Origin: Dactylis glomerata
Taxonomy: Eukaryota; Streptophyta; Magnoliopsida; Poales; Poaceae
Length of the DNA stretch: 64,000 bases
Reading direction: 5' to 3'
NCBI GenBank assembly: GCA_007115705.1
Contig: QXEO01000247.1
Location: 15,178,291 to 15,242,290, forward strand
Shown here: positions 33,728 through 42,655 of the stretch, one piece after another
Numbering within the stretch: position 1 is the first letter of the stretch
Layout: the number at the start of each line of letters is the position of its first letter
Translations under genes and position numbers: made by a program
Notes under the pieces: model-generated
Databases searched by the model: none
The model's input: the letters and a program-made list of their open reading frames with translations, nothing else
What the model was told of the DNA's origin: nothing

Positions 33728-35326
33728 TCACTCGTCGTCTTCATCCTCGGGCTCGTCCTCGGAACCGGCATTGAAGTCCTCATCTCCTTCTTCAATATCA
33801 TCAGAAGCCATGGGCTTCTTGCCATGACGCACATTGGAGGTGCCAGAGGTGACCTCCTCAAATGCCTGCCAGTCAGTCAGACCCTTGCTCCACTTGCCAT
33901 AGCTGTGAGTACCGGATGAAGAAGAGGAAGGAGGAGATTCCACATAGCCCGGTTGAGACTTTCTAAATGCCTTGTGAAGAACAGCTTGATTGTCATTGAT
34001 GTGCTTCTGAGAGATGTAGCTCTCATATTGCTTGTGACGGATGTCCACATTCATGCAAAGCACATTTCTTTGGAACCAATTGAGCTTCTTGTACTCTTGA
34101 GCAAACTCATTGTTGGAGCTAGAGCCGGCATTGCTAGCATGCTTCATTCTTGGGCCCCTTCTAGTGGATACTCCCTCGGCAAAGGCATCATCATCTTCAC
34201 CTCTCATTGGAGCAAAAGGTTCCTTGGAGTGACCGGTGGGTTCTTTGCGTTGAAGCTTCACAACCTTGTGATCCACAAGGTTTGCATCGAGAAGAGGAAG
34301 GTTGAGTCCTTGAGCACGGATGAGCCTCATGATAAATGGGGCATAGAGAGGAGTCTTCTTGCTGAGAATGCAATCATTGATTTCCTTGTGAATGAAATCC
34401 ATCACATCAAGCGGCTCAACATGTGCGGTCTCTCCTTGGCAATAGACTTCATGAGAGTAGGCCAAGAGATTCACCAAGGCCTTGCGAATAGCATCAAAGT
34501 TGCCGGCTTGAGGGGCAATGGAGGCCCGGAATATGCGGAGCAAGATGTTGGACCGTTTGGACAGCCCAAGAGTGCCCCCAATGACAATCTTCTTGTCATC
34601 CCCGGTGTAGAGAGGAGCAAGCTTCTTCTTCTCATAGTACTCCCCATCAACATGCATCCTCATGCCACTAGGAGTAGTAGCACCACGGAACTCATACCCA
34701 AGGAGAGCAGCAAAGTCCATGAAGTTGGAGTGACAAACCTCTTCTCCGGTCATCCAAGTCATGGGGATCTCCTCACCATCTCCAAACACCAAGGTAGCAA
34801 AGAACTGTTGGACCAATGTGATGTTGTAGGACTCTTGAATCTTCATGAGTGGATGGAGCCCAAGCTTGCGAGTGATCCACACAGCCTCTCCGAAGTATGC
34901 ACTGTACTTGGCAAAGTGAGAGAAATCCATCACCGTCTGAGGGCAAACCGGATACTTCTTGAGGGAAGCATAGAATTCCTTCATGATCAGCTCTTGCTCT
35001 TTGCGGAAAAAGCAACGGTCATGGGAGTTCCGTGCGAGTGTGTACATATCCCTCTTCCTCATTTCAACAAACTCAGATGCTGATAGCCCTTCCAGAGTCA
35101 CAAGACTATCAAACTTGACTTTCTTAGCAGCCTCAGCTCGTTCCTCTTCGGCCATCCTTGTCTTGAGCCTCTTAGCATCTCTAGCTTGCTGAGCCATGAC
35201 TGACCTCTGAGCAAGCTCCCCTGTGGCGGGATTCACAACCAATTTGTCCTTGCTATGTGCTGCCGGCTTTCGAGAACCACCTGCACCTGTGAATGAGTGA
35301 GGAAGATAGCAAGGTTGAGGTGACAT
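33728..35326 (-). CDS. Third ORF of the Sirevirus, 532 aa (envelope-like/plant transposon protein)
   Basis: An intact ATG frame lies between pol and the 3' LTR in the sense orientation of the element. Residues about 40-75 are highly charged and may be helical. Residues about 75-320 form a globular part with FYASLKKYPVC, WITRKLGLHPL and IMRLIRAQGLNLP. It resembles the 'putative plant transposon protein' domain found in extra ORFs of plant retroelements. Serine-rich DNA and a strongly acidic tail (EDEPEDEDDE) end it. I see no signal peptide or transmembrane segment, so the old label envelope-like is not supported by the sequence. The intact frame in a young element suggests it is under selection. 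The function is unknown. It may be made from a spliced or subgenomic message. Confidence 0.8.
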   Translation of the reverse strand: MSPQPCYLPHSFTGAGGSRKPAAHSKDKLVVNPATGELAQRSVMAQQARDAKRLKTRMAEEERAEAAKKVKFDSLVTLEGLSASEFVEMRKRDMYTLARNSHDRCFFRKEQELIMKEFYASLKKYPVCPQTVMDFSHFAKYSAYFGEAVWITRKLGLHPLMKIQESYNITLVQQFFATLVFGDGEEIPMTWMTGEEVCHSNFMDFAALLGYEFRGATTPSGMRMHVDGEYYEKKKLAPLYTGDDKKIVIGGTLGLSKRSNILLRIFRASIAPQAGNFDAIRKALVNLLAYSHEVYCQGETAHVEPLDVMDFIHKEINDCILSKKTPLYAPFIMRLIRAQGLNLPLLDANLVDHKVVKLQRKEPTGHSKEPFAPMRGEDDDAFAEGVSTRRGPRMKHASNAGSSSNNEFAQEYKKLNWFQRNVLCMNVDIRHKQYESYISQKHINDNQAVLHKAFRKSQPGYVESPPSSSSSGTHSYGKWSKGLTDWQAFEEVTSGTSNVRHGKKPMASDDIEEGDEDFNAGSEDEPEDEDDE

Positions 35327-35384
35327 GTCCTAGAATCCAAATATAAGCAACTATGCTGTGAAAGAGTGCACTTTGGTCTGATCT

Positions 35385-35970
35385 AGCCGGAGTCTCCGGG
35401 GACTCGGGCCGGAGTCTCCGGCCAAAACCGGAGACTTTGCGTCCAGGCCGGAGTCTCCGGCCACAGGGGCCGGAGTCTCCGGCCGGATGCAGGAGCCCGA
35501 GCCTAGGAGACCACTTAGAACAAATCGAGTGCAATAACCACAATAAAGTTGCTAAGAAGATGATTGATAGCCACTAGAATGTAGTACACCAATTCAAACT
35601 ATGGGAAACATGCACATCTCATAGATCTAGATGGAACTAGATGGAGAAGATGAAGAGCACATTTACCGGAGTCCATTGGCGCGAATCGGTCGGTGGGGAG
35701 GTTCCCACAACCTCAAGGGAAGGATTGGCCGGTGGCACGGCGGATCCCGGGGCTTGGGAGAGCTCCGGGCAGCGATCTTCGAAGAGGGGGCGGCAGGGGG
35801 CGAGTGTAGGGCACGGGGGCGAGTGGGGAAGAATGAACCGTTCTTCCCCACCCCGTGCCCTAAGTGATTTTTGAAACTGCCCGGGCCGGAGTCTCCGGTA
35901 CTTACCCCGGAGTCTCCGGCCCACCGGAGTCTCCGGGCTGTAAGCCCCGGAGTCCCCGGCCCCCCTCGAC
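35385..35970. repeat. CCGGAGTCTCCGG motifs in untranslated DNA between pol and the third ORF
   Basis: Two groups, 35388-35485 and 35882-35960, together contain about seven full copies and some degenerate ones. The stretch between them is GC-rich (35640-35870). Confidence 0.9.
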
Positions 35971-36429
35971 CAGATCAATATTTATGGTGTGAAGGACATG
36001 TCATTTAGAGATTAGATTTGTTTTAGGATGAGATGGGCTTGGGATGGACACATTGTCACTGTGTGGTACAACATGCTCATGCTTGCAAACATGCAAACAA
36101 AATCAAATAAGACCAAACATGAGCATCTTCCCATAAAAAATAAGGCAATAAAGTCAAATGGGAAACTCCTCCACTAGGGAGGTTGGTGACCAAAGGGCCA
36201 CCATGTATGAGTACAAAGGTATGGCACCGCGAAGATATATCTTGGGCCCAAAACCTAGACTCATCGATTAAGCTCAAAAGTGTCACCACTGACAAGATAG
36301 AACAATACGCTTACTATTGGCATTATGGGGGGAGGGATAGCCCAATCAATTAGGACCGCACTCCCCCTATATCCATGCCCACATCTAGAACAACACACAC
36401 GTTAGAGTATGGGAGTAAATGCACCTAGC
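35971..36429 (-). other. Untranslated DNA after pol
   Basis: No coding capacity recognised. It includes a purine tract on the sense strand near 36362-36372 (GATATAGGGGGAG). Confidence 0.6.
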
Positions 36430-39400
36430 TCAAGCCACATTGCTTGAATCAATGATATTTAGTTCATGCCTCAATTCCCGGAATCTTGCTTCATCAAGAT
36501 GCTTTGTGAATATATCGGCAAGTTGCTCATGAGTGCCAACATAAGATAGATCAATTTCTCCTCGGTTGACATGATCCCGAATGAAATGATGACGAATCTC
36601 AATATGCTTCGTCTTATTGTGTTGCACCGGGTTGTGAGCGATCTTGATTGCACTTTCATTATCACACAAAAGAGGCACTTTGTCAAAAATGACACCGTAA
36701 TCCTTCAAAGTTTGCCTCATCCATAAGAGTTGTGCACAACAACTAGCCACGGCTACATATTCGGCTTCGGTGGTAGAGAGAGACACACAATTTTGTTTCT
36801 TAGATGACCAACACACCAAAGACCTACCAAGAAATTGGCAAGCCCCGGAGGTTGATTTCCGTTCCACTTTGTCTCCCGCCCAATCCGAATCCGAGTAACC
36901 TATAAGATCAAAACTTGCTCCTTTTGGATACCAAAGACCAAAGTTAGGGGTAGTCACCAAATATCGAAAGATTCTCTTGACCGCCACTAAGTGGCTTTCC
37001 TTTGGTGCGGCTTGAAAACGTGCACAAACTCCCACACTTAACATAATGTCCGGTCTAGATGCACAAAAGTAAAGCAAGGAACCAATCATAGATCTATAGA
37101 GTTTTTGATCCACTTCTTTACCATTAGGATCGAGAACAAGATTAACCTTTGTTGGCATGGGAGTCTTTGCACCTTTGACTCCTATCATCTCGAACCTCTT
37201 GAGCATGTCTTGGGTATATTTGGCTTGGTTCACAAAAGTCCCTCCCTTCAATTGTTTAACTTCAAATCCAAGGAAGAACTCCAACTCCCCCATCATAGAC
37301 ATCTCAAACTTGTCAGTCATGAGCTTGGCAAACTCATTATTGAAAGCTTTGTTAGTAGAACCAAATATAATATCATCAACATATATTTGGCAAATGAAAA
37401 GCTCCCCATTGACCTTCTTAGTAAAAAGAGTGGGATCGATCACCCCAATTTCAAAACCACGATCAACCAACAACTCTTTAAGGTGCTCATACCACGCACG
37501 TGGGGCTTGTTTGAGGCCATAGAGTGCCTTATCAAGTTTGTAAACGTGGTTAGGAAACTTAGGGTTTTCGAAGCCCGGGGGTTGCTTCACAAAAACCAAT
37601 TCATTTAAGGGACCGTTGAGAAATGCACTTTTAACATCCATTTGTTGAAGTTTAAAGTTATGATGTGATGCATATGCAAGTAAGATGCGAATGGATTCAA
37701 GACGGGCAACGGGAGCAAAAGTTTCACCAAAGTCAATACCCTCAACTTGGGAGAAACCTTGAGCCACCAATCTGGCCTTATTACGAATGACTATGCCATT
37801 TGCATCTTGCTTGTTCTTGAAGATCCACTTGGTCCCAATGACATTACGGCAATCTTTAGGCCTTTCTACTAGAGTCCACACACTGTTTCGCTCGAAGTTG
37901 TTGAGTTCATCATGCATGGCATCAAGCCAATCCGGATCCTCAAGCGCCTCATAAACTTTCTTGGGTTCTACACAAGAGACAAAAGCATGATGAGAGCAAA
38001 AGTTAGAAAGTTGCCTCCTAGTGGAGACACCTTTACGAACACTCCCAACCACATTTTCCAAGGATATGCTTCTTCGTCGTAGAATGGACTCAAGCTTCTT
38101 CTCACGGCGAGTGCGAGCCTCAAGAGGAGATTCTTGAGAGACTACTTGATCATCTTCATGATCACTATTCTGGTCCTCGCCTTGACCATCAAGTGGATTG
38201 CCTTGATCATCAAGTGGCCCATAGCCACGGAATTCTGAAGGATCTTCATCAAAGGCTTGATCACCCCCGGAGACTCCGGTATCCATACCCGGAGACTCCG
38301 GTATAGGCCGGAGAGTCCGGACCACAGGGGCCGGAGACTCCGGGCAAGATTGCTCGGTGGGATGATCTTGAGGTTGGGGGTGTGCAGCTTGTCTTTGGTC
38401 AATGTCCTGTGTGTGTTCAGCAGGTGAAGGCTCCACATGTGTAGAGCATTGTCCTTCTCCTTCGGCCAAAAGGTGTCCCTCAATGGGCCGGAAGAATCTG
38501 ACACCCATTCTTCTTATGGCTTGGGGAGGAATTTCGTCACCTACATCACGAACACAACTTTGTCCTACAAAGGAACCATTATCCTCATCGAACCTCACAT
38601 TACAAGTCTCTATAACATGCCCGGTAGACTTGCTATAGATCCTATAGGAATGTGAGTCCGTGGAGTAACCAACAAAGATACCCTCTAATGCTTTAGAATC
38701 AAATTTTGACAAACGAACACCTTTCTTGAGATAGAAACACTTACAACCAAATACCCGGAAGTACATGATGTTGGGCTTTTGCCCGGTAAGAATTTCATAT
38801 GGAGTCTTGTTCAAGTTCTTGCGGAGATAAAGCCGGTTGGTGGCATGGCATGCGGTATTGATAGCTTCGGCCCAAAAGTTGTATGGAGACTTGAACTCCG
38901 CCAACATAGTTCTTGCCGCATCCATGAGAGTACGGTTCTTCCTCTCGGCAACTCCATTTTGTTGCGGGGTATATGCAGCGGAATATTGATGTTTGATACC
39001 CGCATCACTAAGAAACTCATTTAGGGAGTAGTTCTTGAACTCGGTGCCATTGTCACTTCTTATAGTCAATATGGTGGTATTGAATTGACGCTCAACTTCG
39101 GTGGAAAAGTATTTGACGGTTTGTTGGGTCTCACTCTTGAATTCAAAGAAATAAACCCAAGTGTATCTTGAATAGTCATCGACAATTACCAAGCAATATT
39201 TCTTGCCACCAAGACTTGCATACGTGGGAGGTCCAAAGAGATCCATGTGAAGGAGCTCCAAGCACCTCTTGGAAGAGATAATAGTCTTGCTCGGATGACT
39301 TGTTTCATGCATCTTTCCTTCAATACATGCCCTACAAACACGATCTTTGGCAAAAGAAACATCCTTTAGTCCGAGTATGTGGCCGTTGGTGTAGAGATTT

Positions 39401-39861
39401 TGCAAAGCTCTCATATTGACGTGGGCTAACCGGCGATGCCAAAGCCATCCCACGTCGGCCTTAGCAATTAGGCATATCGCGGCCGTAGTGGGTTTCTCCG
39501 AGAAGTCCACCACATACAAGACATTTTCGACATACCCAACAAAGGCAACCTTGAGAGACTTACTCCACATGACGACCACAATATCAACATCAAAATATGT
39601 GGCATAGCCCATAGTAGCAAGTTGATGAACGGAAAGTAGATTATAACCAATGGTTTCGACAAGCATGACATTCACTAGGGACACGTCCGGAGTCATCACC
39701 ACCTTATCGAAACCAAGTACCTTAGAGGATGAATTATCACCATATGAGACCGTGACATTTGAAGTATTGGGCTTTAGATCTTCCACAATATTTTTGCTTC
39801 CGGTCATGTGGCTTGTGGCACCACTATCAATAATCCATTTTACTCCTCCAGAAGCAATGTC
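36430..39861 (-). CDS. pol: Copia pol: protease, integrase, reverse transcriptase, RNase H
   Basis: The frame opens just after a TAG at 39864-39862 and runs 1143 codons. The aspartic protease site DSGATSHMTG is at residues about 12-21. The integrase has the HRRLAH..CRAC zinc region (about 140-180) and the D-D-E core LHMDLFGP, SDNGTEF and NGVAERKNRTL (about 205, 270 and 303). Reverse transcriptase shows VRLESIR, QMDVKSAFLNG and the YVDD box (about 827). RNase H shows SDSDWAGD (about 990), STTEAEY and the DIFTKHL end. This is the Ty1/copia order, with integrase before reverse transcriptase. A linker between integrase and reverse transcriptase carries CCGGAG motif copies as coding sequence. No stop or frameshift lies inside, so the enzymes are probably active or recently so. 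Confidence 0.94.
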   Translation of the reverse strand, partial: DIASGGVKWIIDSGATSHMTGSKNIVEDLKPNTSNVTVSYGDNSSSKVLGFDKVVMTPDVSLVNVMLVETIGYNLLSVHQLATMGYATYFDVDIVVVMWSKSLKVAFVGYVENVLYVVDFSEKPTTAAICLIAKADVGWLWHRRLAHVNMRALQNLYTNGHILGLKDVSFAKDRVCRACIEGKMHETSHPSKTIISSKRCLELLHMDLFGPPTYASLGGKKYCLVIVDDYSRYTWVYFFEFKSETQQTVKYFSTEVERQFNTTILTIRSDNGTEFKNYSLNEFLSDAGIKHQYSAAYTPQQNGVAERKNRTLMDAARTMLAEFKSPYNFWAEAINTACHATNRLYLRKNLNKTPYEILTGQKPNIMYFRVFGCKCFYLKKGVRLSKFDSKALEGIFVGYSTDSHSYRIYSKSTGHVIETCNVRFDEDNGSFVGQSCVRDVGDEIPPQAIRRMGVRFFRPIEGHLLAEGEGQCSTHVEPSPAEHTQDIDQRQAAHPQPQDHPTEQSCPESPAPVVRTLRPIPESPGMDTGVSGGDQAFDEDPSEFRGYGPLDDQGNPLDGQGEDQNSDHEDDQVVSQESPLEARTRREKKLESILRRRSISLENVVGSVRKGVSTRRQLSNFCSHHAFVSCVEPKKVYEALEDPDWLDAMHDELNNFERNSVWTLVERPKDCRNVIGTKWIFKNKQDANGIVIRNKARLVAQGFSQVEGIDFGETFAPVARLESIRILLAYASHHNFKLQQMDVKSAFLNGPLNELVFVKQPPGFENPKFPNHVYKLDKALYGLKQAPRAWYEHLKELLVDRGFEIGVIDPTLFTKKVNGELFICQIYVDDIIFGSTNKAFNNEFAKLMTDKFEMSMMGELEFFLGFEVKQLKGGTFVNQAKYTQDMLKRFEMIGVKGAKTPMPTKVNLVLDPNGKEVDQKLYRSMIGSLLYFCASRPDIMLSVGVCARFQAAPKESHLVAVKRIFRYLVTTPNFGLWYPKGASFDLIGYSDSDWAGDKVERKSTSGACQFLGRSLVCWSSKKQNCVSLSTTEAEYVAVASCCAQLLWMRQTLKDYGVIFDKVPLLCDNESAIKIAHNPVQHNKTKHIEIRHHFIRDHVNRGEIDLSYVGTHEQLADIFTKHLDEARFRELRHELNIIDSSNVA
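38262..38346. repeat. CCGGAGACTCCGG motifs inside pol
   Basis: Three full copies and one degenerate copy lie in the integrase-RT linker. They are translated as ESP/GVSG-type peptides. Because the motif is self-complementary apart from its centre, it reads the same on both strands. Confidence 0.9.
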
Positions 39862-39871
39862 CTACAAGAGA

Positions 39872-42607
39872 TTAATTCTTGGTTTTAGGTCCCCATCTTT
39901 GAATGGGTCCTCTTTTGTTAGTCACAAGAATCTTAGGTACCCAAATAGCATATTCAATGAAACCATTATAGGGACCAACATATTTAGCATAGACATCACC
40001 ATAATAGTCCCTAAGAAGAACATAATGAGGATTATATTTTCCTGCAAAATTATTATGAGAAGGGCCGGAGACTCCGGTCTTTGGGGGCGGAGACTCCGGG
40101 GTAGATGAACTAACCGGAGACTCCGGAGCCTTTGACCCGGAGACTCCGGTCTCCTCGATTTTCTTCTTTCCATTTAGCTCCTCCCATTCCTCCTCGGTGT
40201 AACAAATATCAAAGGGAACATGAGGAGTAGGAGCAGCCGCAGGCTTTGTCTTCTTCTTGTTCTTCTTCTTCTTTGAGGACTCGGCCACCAAACAAAGATC
40301 CCCTTTCTTTGAGGACTCGGCAACAAAACCGAGGCCCTCCTTTCCCTTGTACAATCTTTGATTGTTCAAGAGATCATTGAGATTCTTCTCTCCTTGAATG
40401 CAAGTGGCAAGGCCCTTAGCAAGATCGGCCTTCAACCTATTGTTCTCCTCAATGATATCACTATGATCACAAATAGAGTTAGAAGAACAAGGAACTTCAA
40501 TAACTTGCATTGGGGGGACTTTAGATTGTTCAATAGTTAGTTGAATTTGAAGTTGTTCACAAATCTTGGTGAGATGAGAGAATTTGCCCTCCAAAGCCTT
40601 GTGAGCTTCTTCAAGCTTCTCAAACTTCTCACGAAGATCATTATGACCAATGTCAAATTCAACTCTCTCCTTTTTAAGCAACTTGACCATAGCGAGAGCA
40701 TGGTCACGTTCTTTAGTGAGTTTTGACAAGATTAGATTATGAGACTCTTCTAGTCCCAACAATTTCTCCTCTAAAGAGACTCTCAAGTTTTGCTCTTCTT
40801 CGAGCTCAATTGATAGAGAGCCAATATCATCGGCGGCTAATCTTTCCAACTCCTCCTTCTCCTTGATGGTGTCATGGGCATCACCAAGTTCACACATTAG
40901 TGTCTCAACATATATCTTGGTTGGCCCCTTCATGTTAGCAAGAAAATCATCACAAGAAACTAGTTCTTTCTTAATCTTAAGACTACTCACATCATCCAAA
41001 GAGGTAGTATTGGAATGTGATGATGAAGGAGTAGGTGATGAGGTTACCTCCGAGGCCTTAGCCATAAGACACTTGTGAGTGGTGATGATGGCGTTCTCAT
41101 TTTGTGAGTTGAAGAGGGATGTAGGTGGTGTGGAGACAATGGCAATGGCGGCCACTTCTCCATTCTCTTCATCAACGGAGTCATCATCATCGGACTCGGA
41201 GTCATACTCCTCATGAACCACCAATACCCTTTCTCCTTTCTTCTTATTGTCCTTGTTCCCATGCTTCTTGGAAGGGTAGAACTTTGATGACCGGCGCTTG
41301 GGGACGAGCCGGCCCTCATTGTCCTCCTTGTTCTCATAAGGACATTCGGCGATGAAGTGCTTGATTCCTCCACAATTATAGCAATGCCTCACTTTAGAGT
41401 CACCACCTTTTCTTGGAAATGATTTGAACTTGGATCCCTTCGTCTTGTGCTTGTTGGCATCCCAAAAGGCATTTGCATTGAGAGCCAAGTGTTCATGGAG
41501 TGCAAACTTGAGATCTTCCGGAGACCAACACTCTTCTTCATATATTTCCTCTTCTCCTTCTCCTTGCTTGGACACCACCTTGGCCTTGAGAGCAACATTG
41601 TGAACTCCTTGTCCGGCAAGAACACGGGCTCTAGTTTCTTCCGCGTTCTTCTTCAAGATAGACAAGGCGGTGAACTCACAAAGAACTTCATTTGAGGTCA
41701 TACTCCCAAAATCCGGTCTTGAACGGATTATCTCGGATCGCATGGGTTCTCTTGGGTTGATGGAGGTGATGAACATACGCTTGATATAGTCATCACCATT
41801 GTCTTTGCACCCAAACCTGGTCAAGGCCGTTGTAAGAGCCAAGATCCTTTGATACATCTCATCGGGAGTCTCATTATCACGCATAATGAAATCTCTTTCT
41901 TCACTTTTGAGCTCATCAAACTTGGAGGACCGAATACTTTCATTCCCAATGAAGAGCATAGTGAGATAGTCCCATACTTCCTTGGCGGTGTTCAAGTTGT
42001 TGATGTGTACCGCATGAGTATCCGGTACGGCTTGTTGAAGGAGATGCTTGGCGGTGGCATTGAGTTGCTCGTCAACTTCTTCCCTTCCGGTCAAGTTGAG
42101 AGGATCATGAGGTGCAAAGCCATTTTGTATGACCCTCCACAAATGAGTAGAAGAGCTAGAAATATGAGATTTCATTAGTCCTTGCCATTTAATAAAATTG
42201 CGAGAATCAAGCTTAGGAGGGGAACCCATGTTGTTAATGTGTGGCATAGGATAATGGACCGGCGGAGGTGAGTAAGTGTTAGGGGGTGGAATGTTAGCAC
42301 CCTTTGCCGGACCATCATCTTCCTTAGGAAGGTCACCTTTATTCTCGGCGGAGGTGGAGCCATTGTTAGGTGGCTTCACCTTAGCCAAGGAGAGTTCCAC
42401 ACTAGGAGTGGTGTTTGGGTCGGTGGGCCCGGAAGGTTTTCTTCCAAAATATTCCTCAAACATAGCCTTCATCTCCAATCTCATAGTGGTTTGCATTGTG
42501 TCCAAGGACGCCAAATGCTCCTCACGAGAGATTGAAGAGGAAGAGGTAGATGGAGGAGTATCTTCGGGAGGAGTTTCATTACCCTTACCCCATCCATAGT
42601 TGCTCAA
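39872..42607 (-). CDS. gag: Copia gag, long Sirevirus form
   Basis: An open frame of 911 codons follows the primer site. It holds a gag core (residues about 125-330, with RNFIKWQGLMKSHI and the UBN2-like DYLTMLF..DETPDEMYQRI). A zinc knuckle CYNCGGIKHFIAEC lies near residue 407, followed by an acidic stretch and a long coiled-coil-like part (about 560-760, many E/K/L heptads). The lysine-rich end carries translated CCGGAG motif copies (about 815-850). The first codon in the open frame is TTG and the first in-frame ATG is at 42496 (residue 38). Either translation starts there or a non-AUG start is used. The frame ends at TAA 39874-39872, in a different frame from pol. Pol expression therefore needs a frameshift, or a separate start or message. 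Confidence 0.88.
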   Translation of the reverse strand: MSNYGWGKGNETPPEDTPPSTSSSSISREEHLASLDTMQTTMRLEMKAMFEEYFGRKPSGPTDPNTTPSVELSLAKVKPPNNGSTSAENKGDLPKEDDGPAKGANIPPPNTYSPPPVHYPMPHINNMGSPPKLDSRNFIKWQGLMKSHISSSSTHLWRVIQNGFAPHDPLNLTGREEVDEQLNATAKHLLQQAVPDTHAVHINNLNTAKEVWDYLTMLFIGNESIRSSKFDELKSEERDFIMRDNETPDEMYQRILALTTALTRFGCKDNGDDYIKRMFITSINPREPMRSEIIRSRPDFGSMTSNEVLCEFTALSILKKNAEETRARVLAGQGVHNVALKAKVVSKQGEGEEEIYEEECWSPEDLKFALHEHLALNANAFWDANKHKTKGSKFKSFPRKGGDSKVRHCYNCGGIKHFIAECPYENKEDNEGRLVPKRRSSKFYPSKKHGNKDNKKKGERVLVVHEEYDSESDDDDSVDEENGEVAAIAIVSTPPTSLFNSQNENAIITTHKCLMAKASEVTSSPTPSSSHSNTTSLDDVSSLKIKKELVSCDDFLANMKGPTKIYVETLMCELGDAHDTIKEKEELERLAADDIGSLSIELEEEQNLRVSLEEKLLGLEESHNLILSKLTKERDHALAMVKLLKKERVEFDIGHNDLREKFEKLEEAHKALEGKFSHLTKICEQLQIQLTIEQSKVPPMQVIEVPCSSNSICDHSDIIEENNRLKADLAKGLATCIQGEKNLNDLLNNQRLYKGKEGLGFVAESSKKGDLCLVAESSKKKKNKKKTKPAAAPTPHVPFDICYTEEEWEELNGKKKIEETGVSGSKAPESPVSSSTPESPPPKTGVSGPSHNNFAGKYNPHYVLLRDYYGDVYAKYVGPYNGFIEYAIWVPKILVTNKRGPIQRWGPKTKN
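40070..40160. repeat. CCGGAGACTCCGG motifs inside gag
   Basis: Four copies, one slightly degenerate, near the 3' end of the gag frame. They encode GVSG and PESP peptides. Confidence 0.9.
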
Positions 42608-42640
42608 ACTCTTAGGCGGTTAAGCCCGAATAAGAGACCA

Positions 42641-42653
42641 CACTCTGATACCA
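42641..42653 (-). other. Primer binding site of the copia element, initiator tRNA-Met type
   Basis: The minus strand reads TGGTATCAGAGTG two bases inside the 5' LTR. It is the usual plant copia match to the 3' end of initiator tRNA-Met. Confidence 0.92.
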
Positions 42654-42655
42654 AT

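Noticed and set aside
33953..35083. 376-codon plus-strand frame
   Set aside because: It is the antisense shadow of the 532-aa third ORF of the copia element, whose composition and ATG start are far more convincing.
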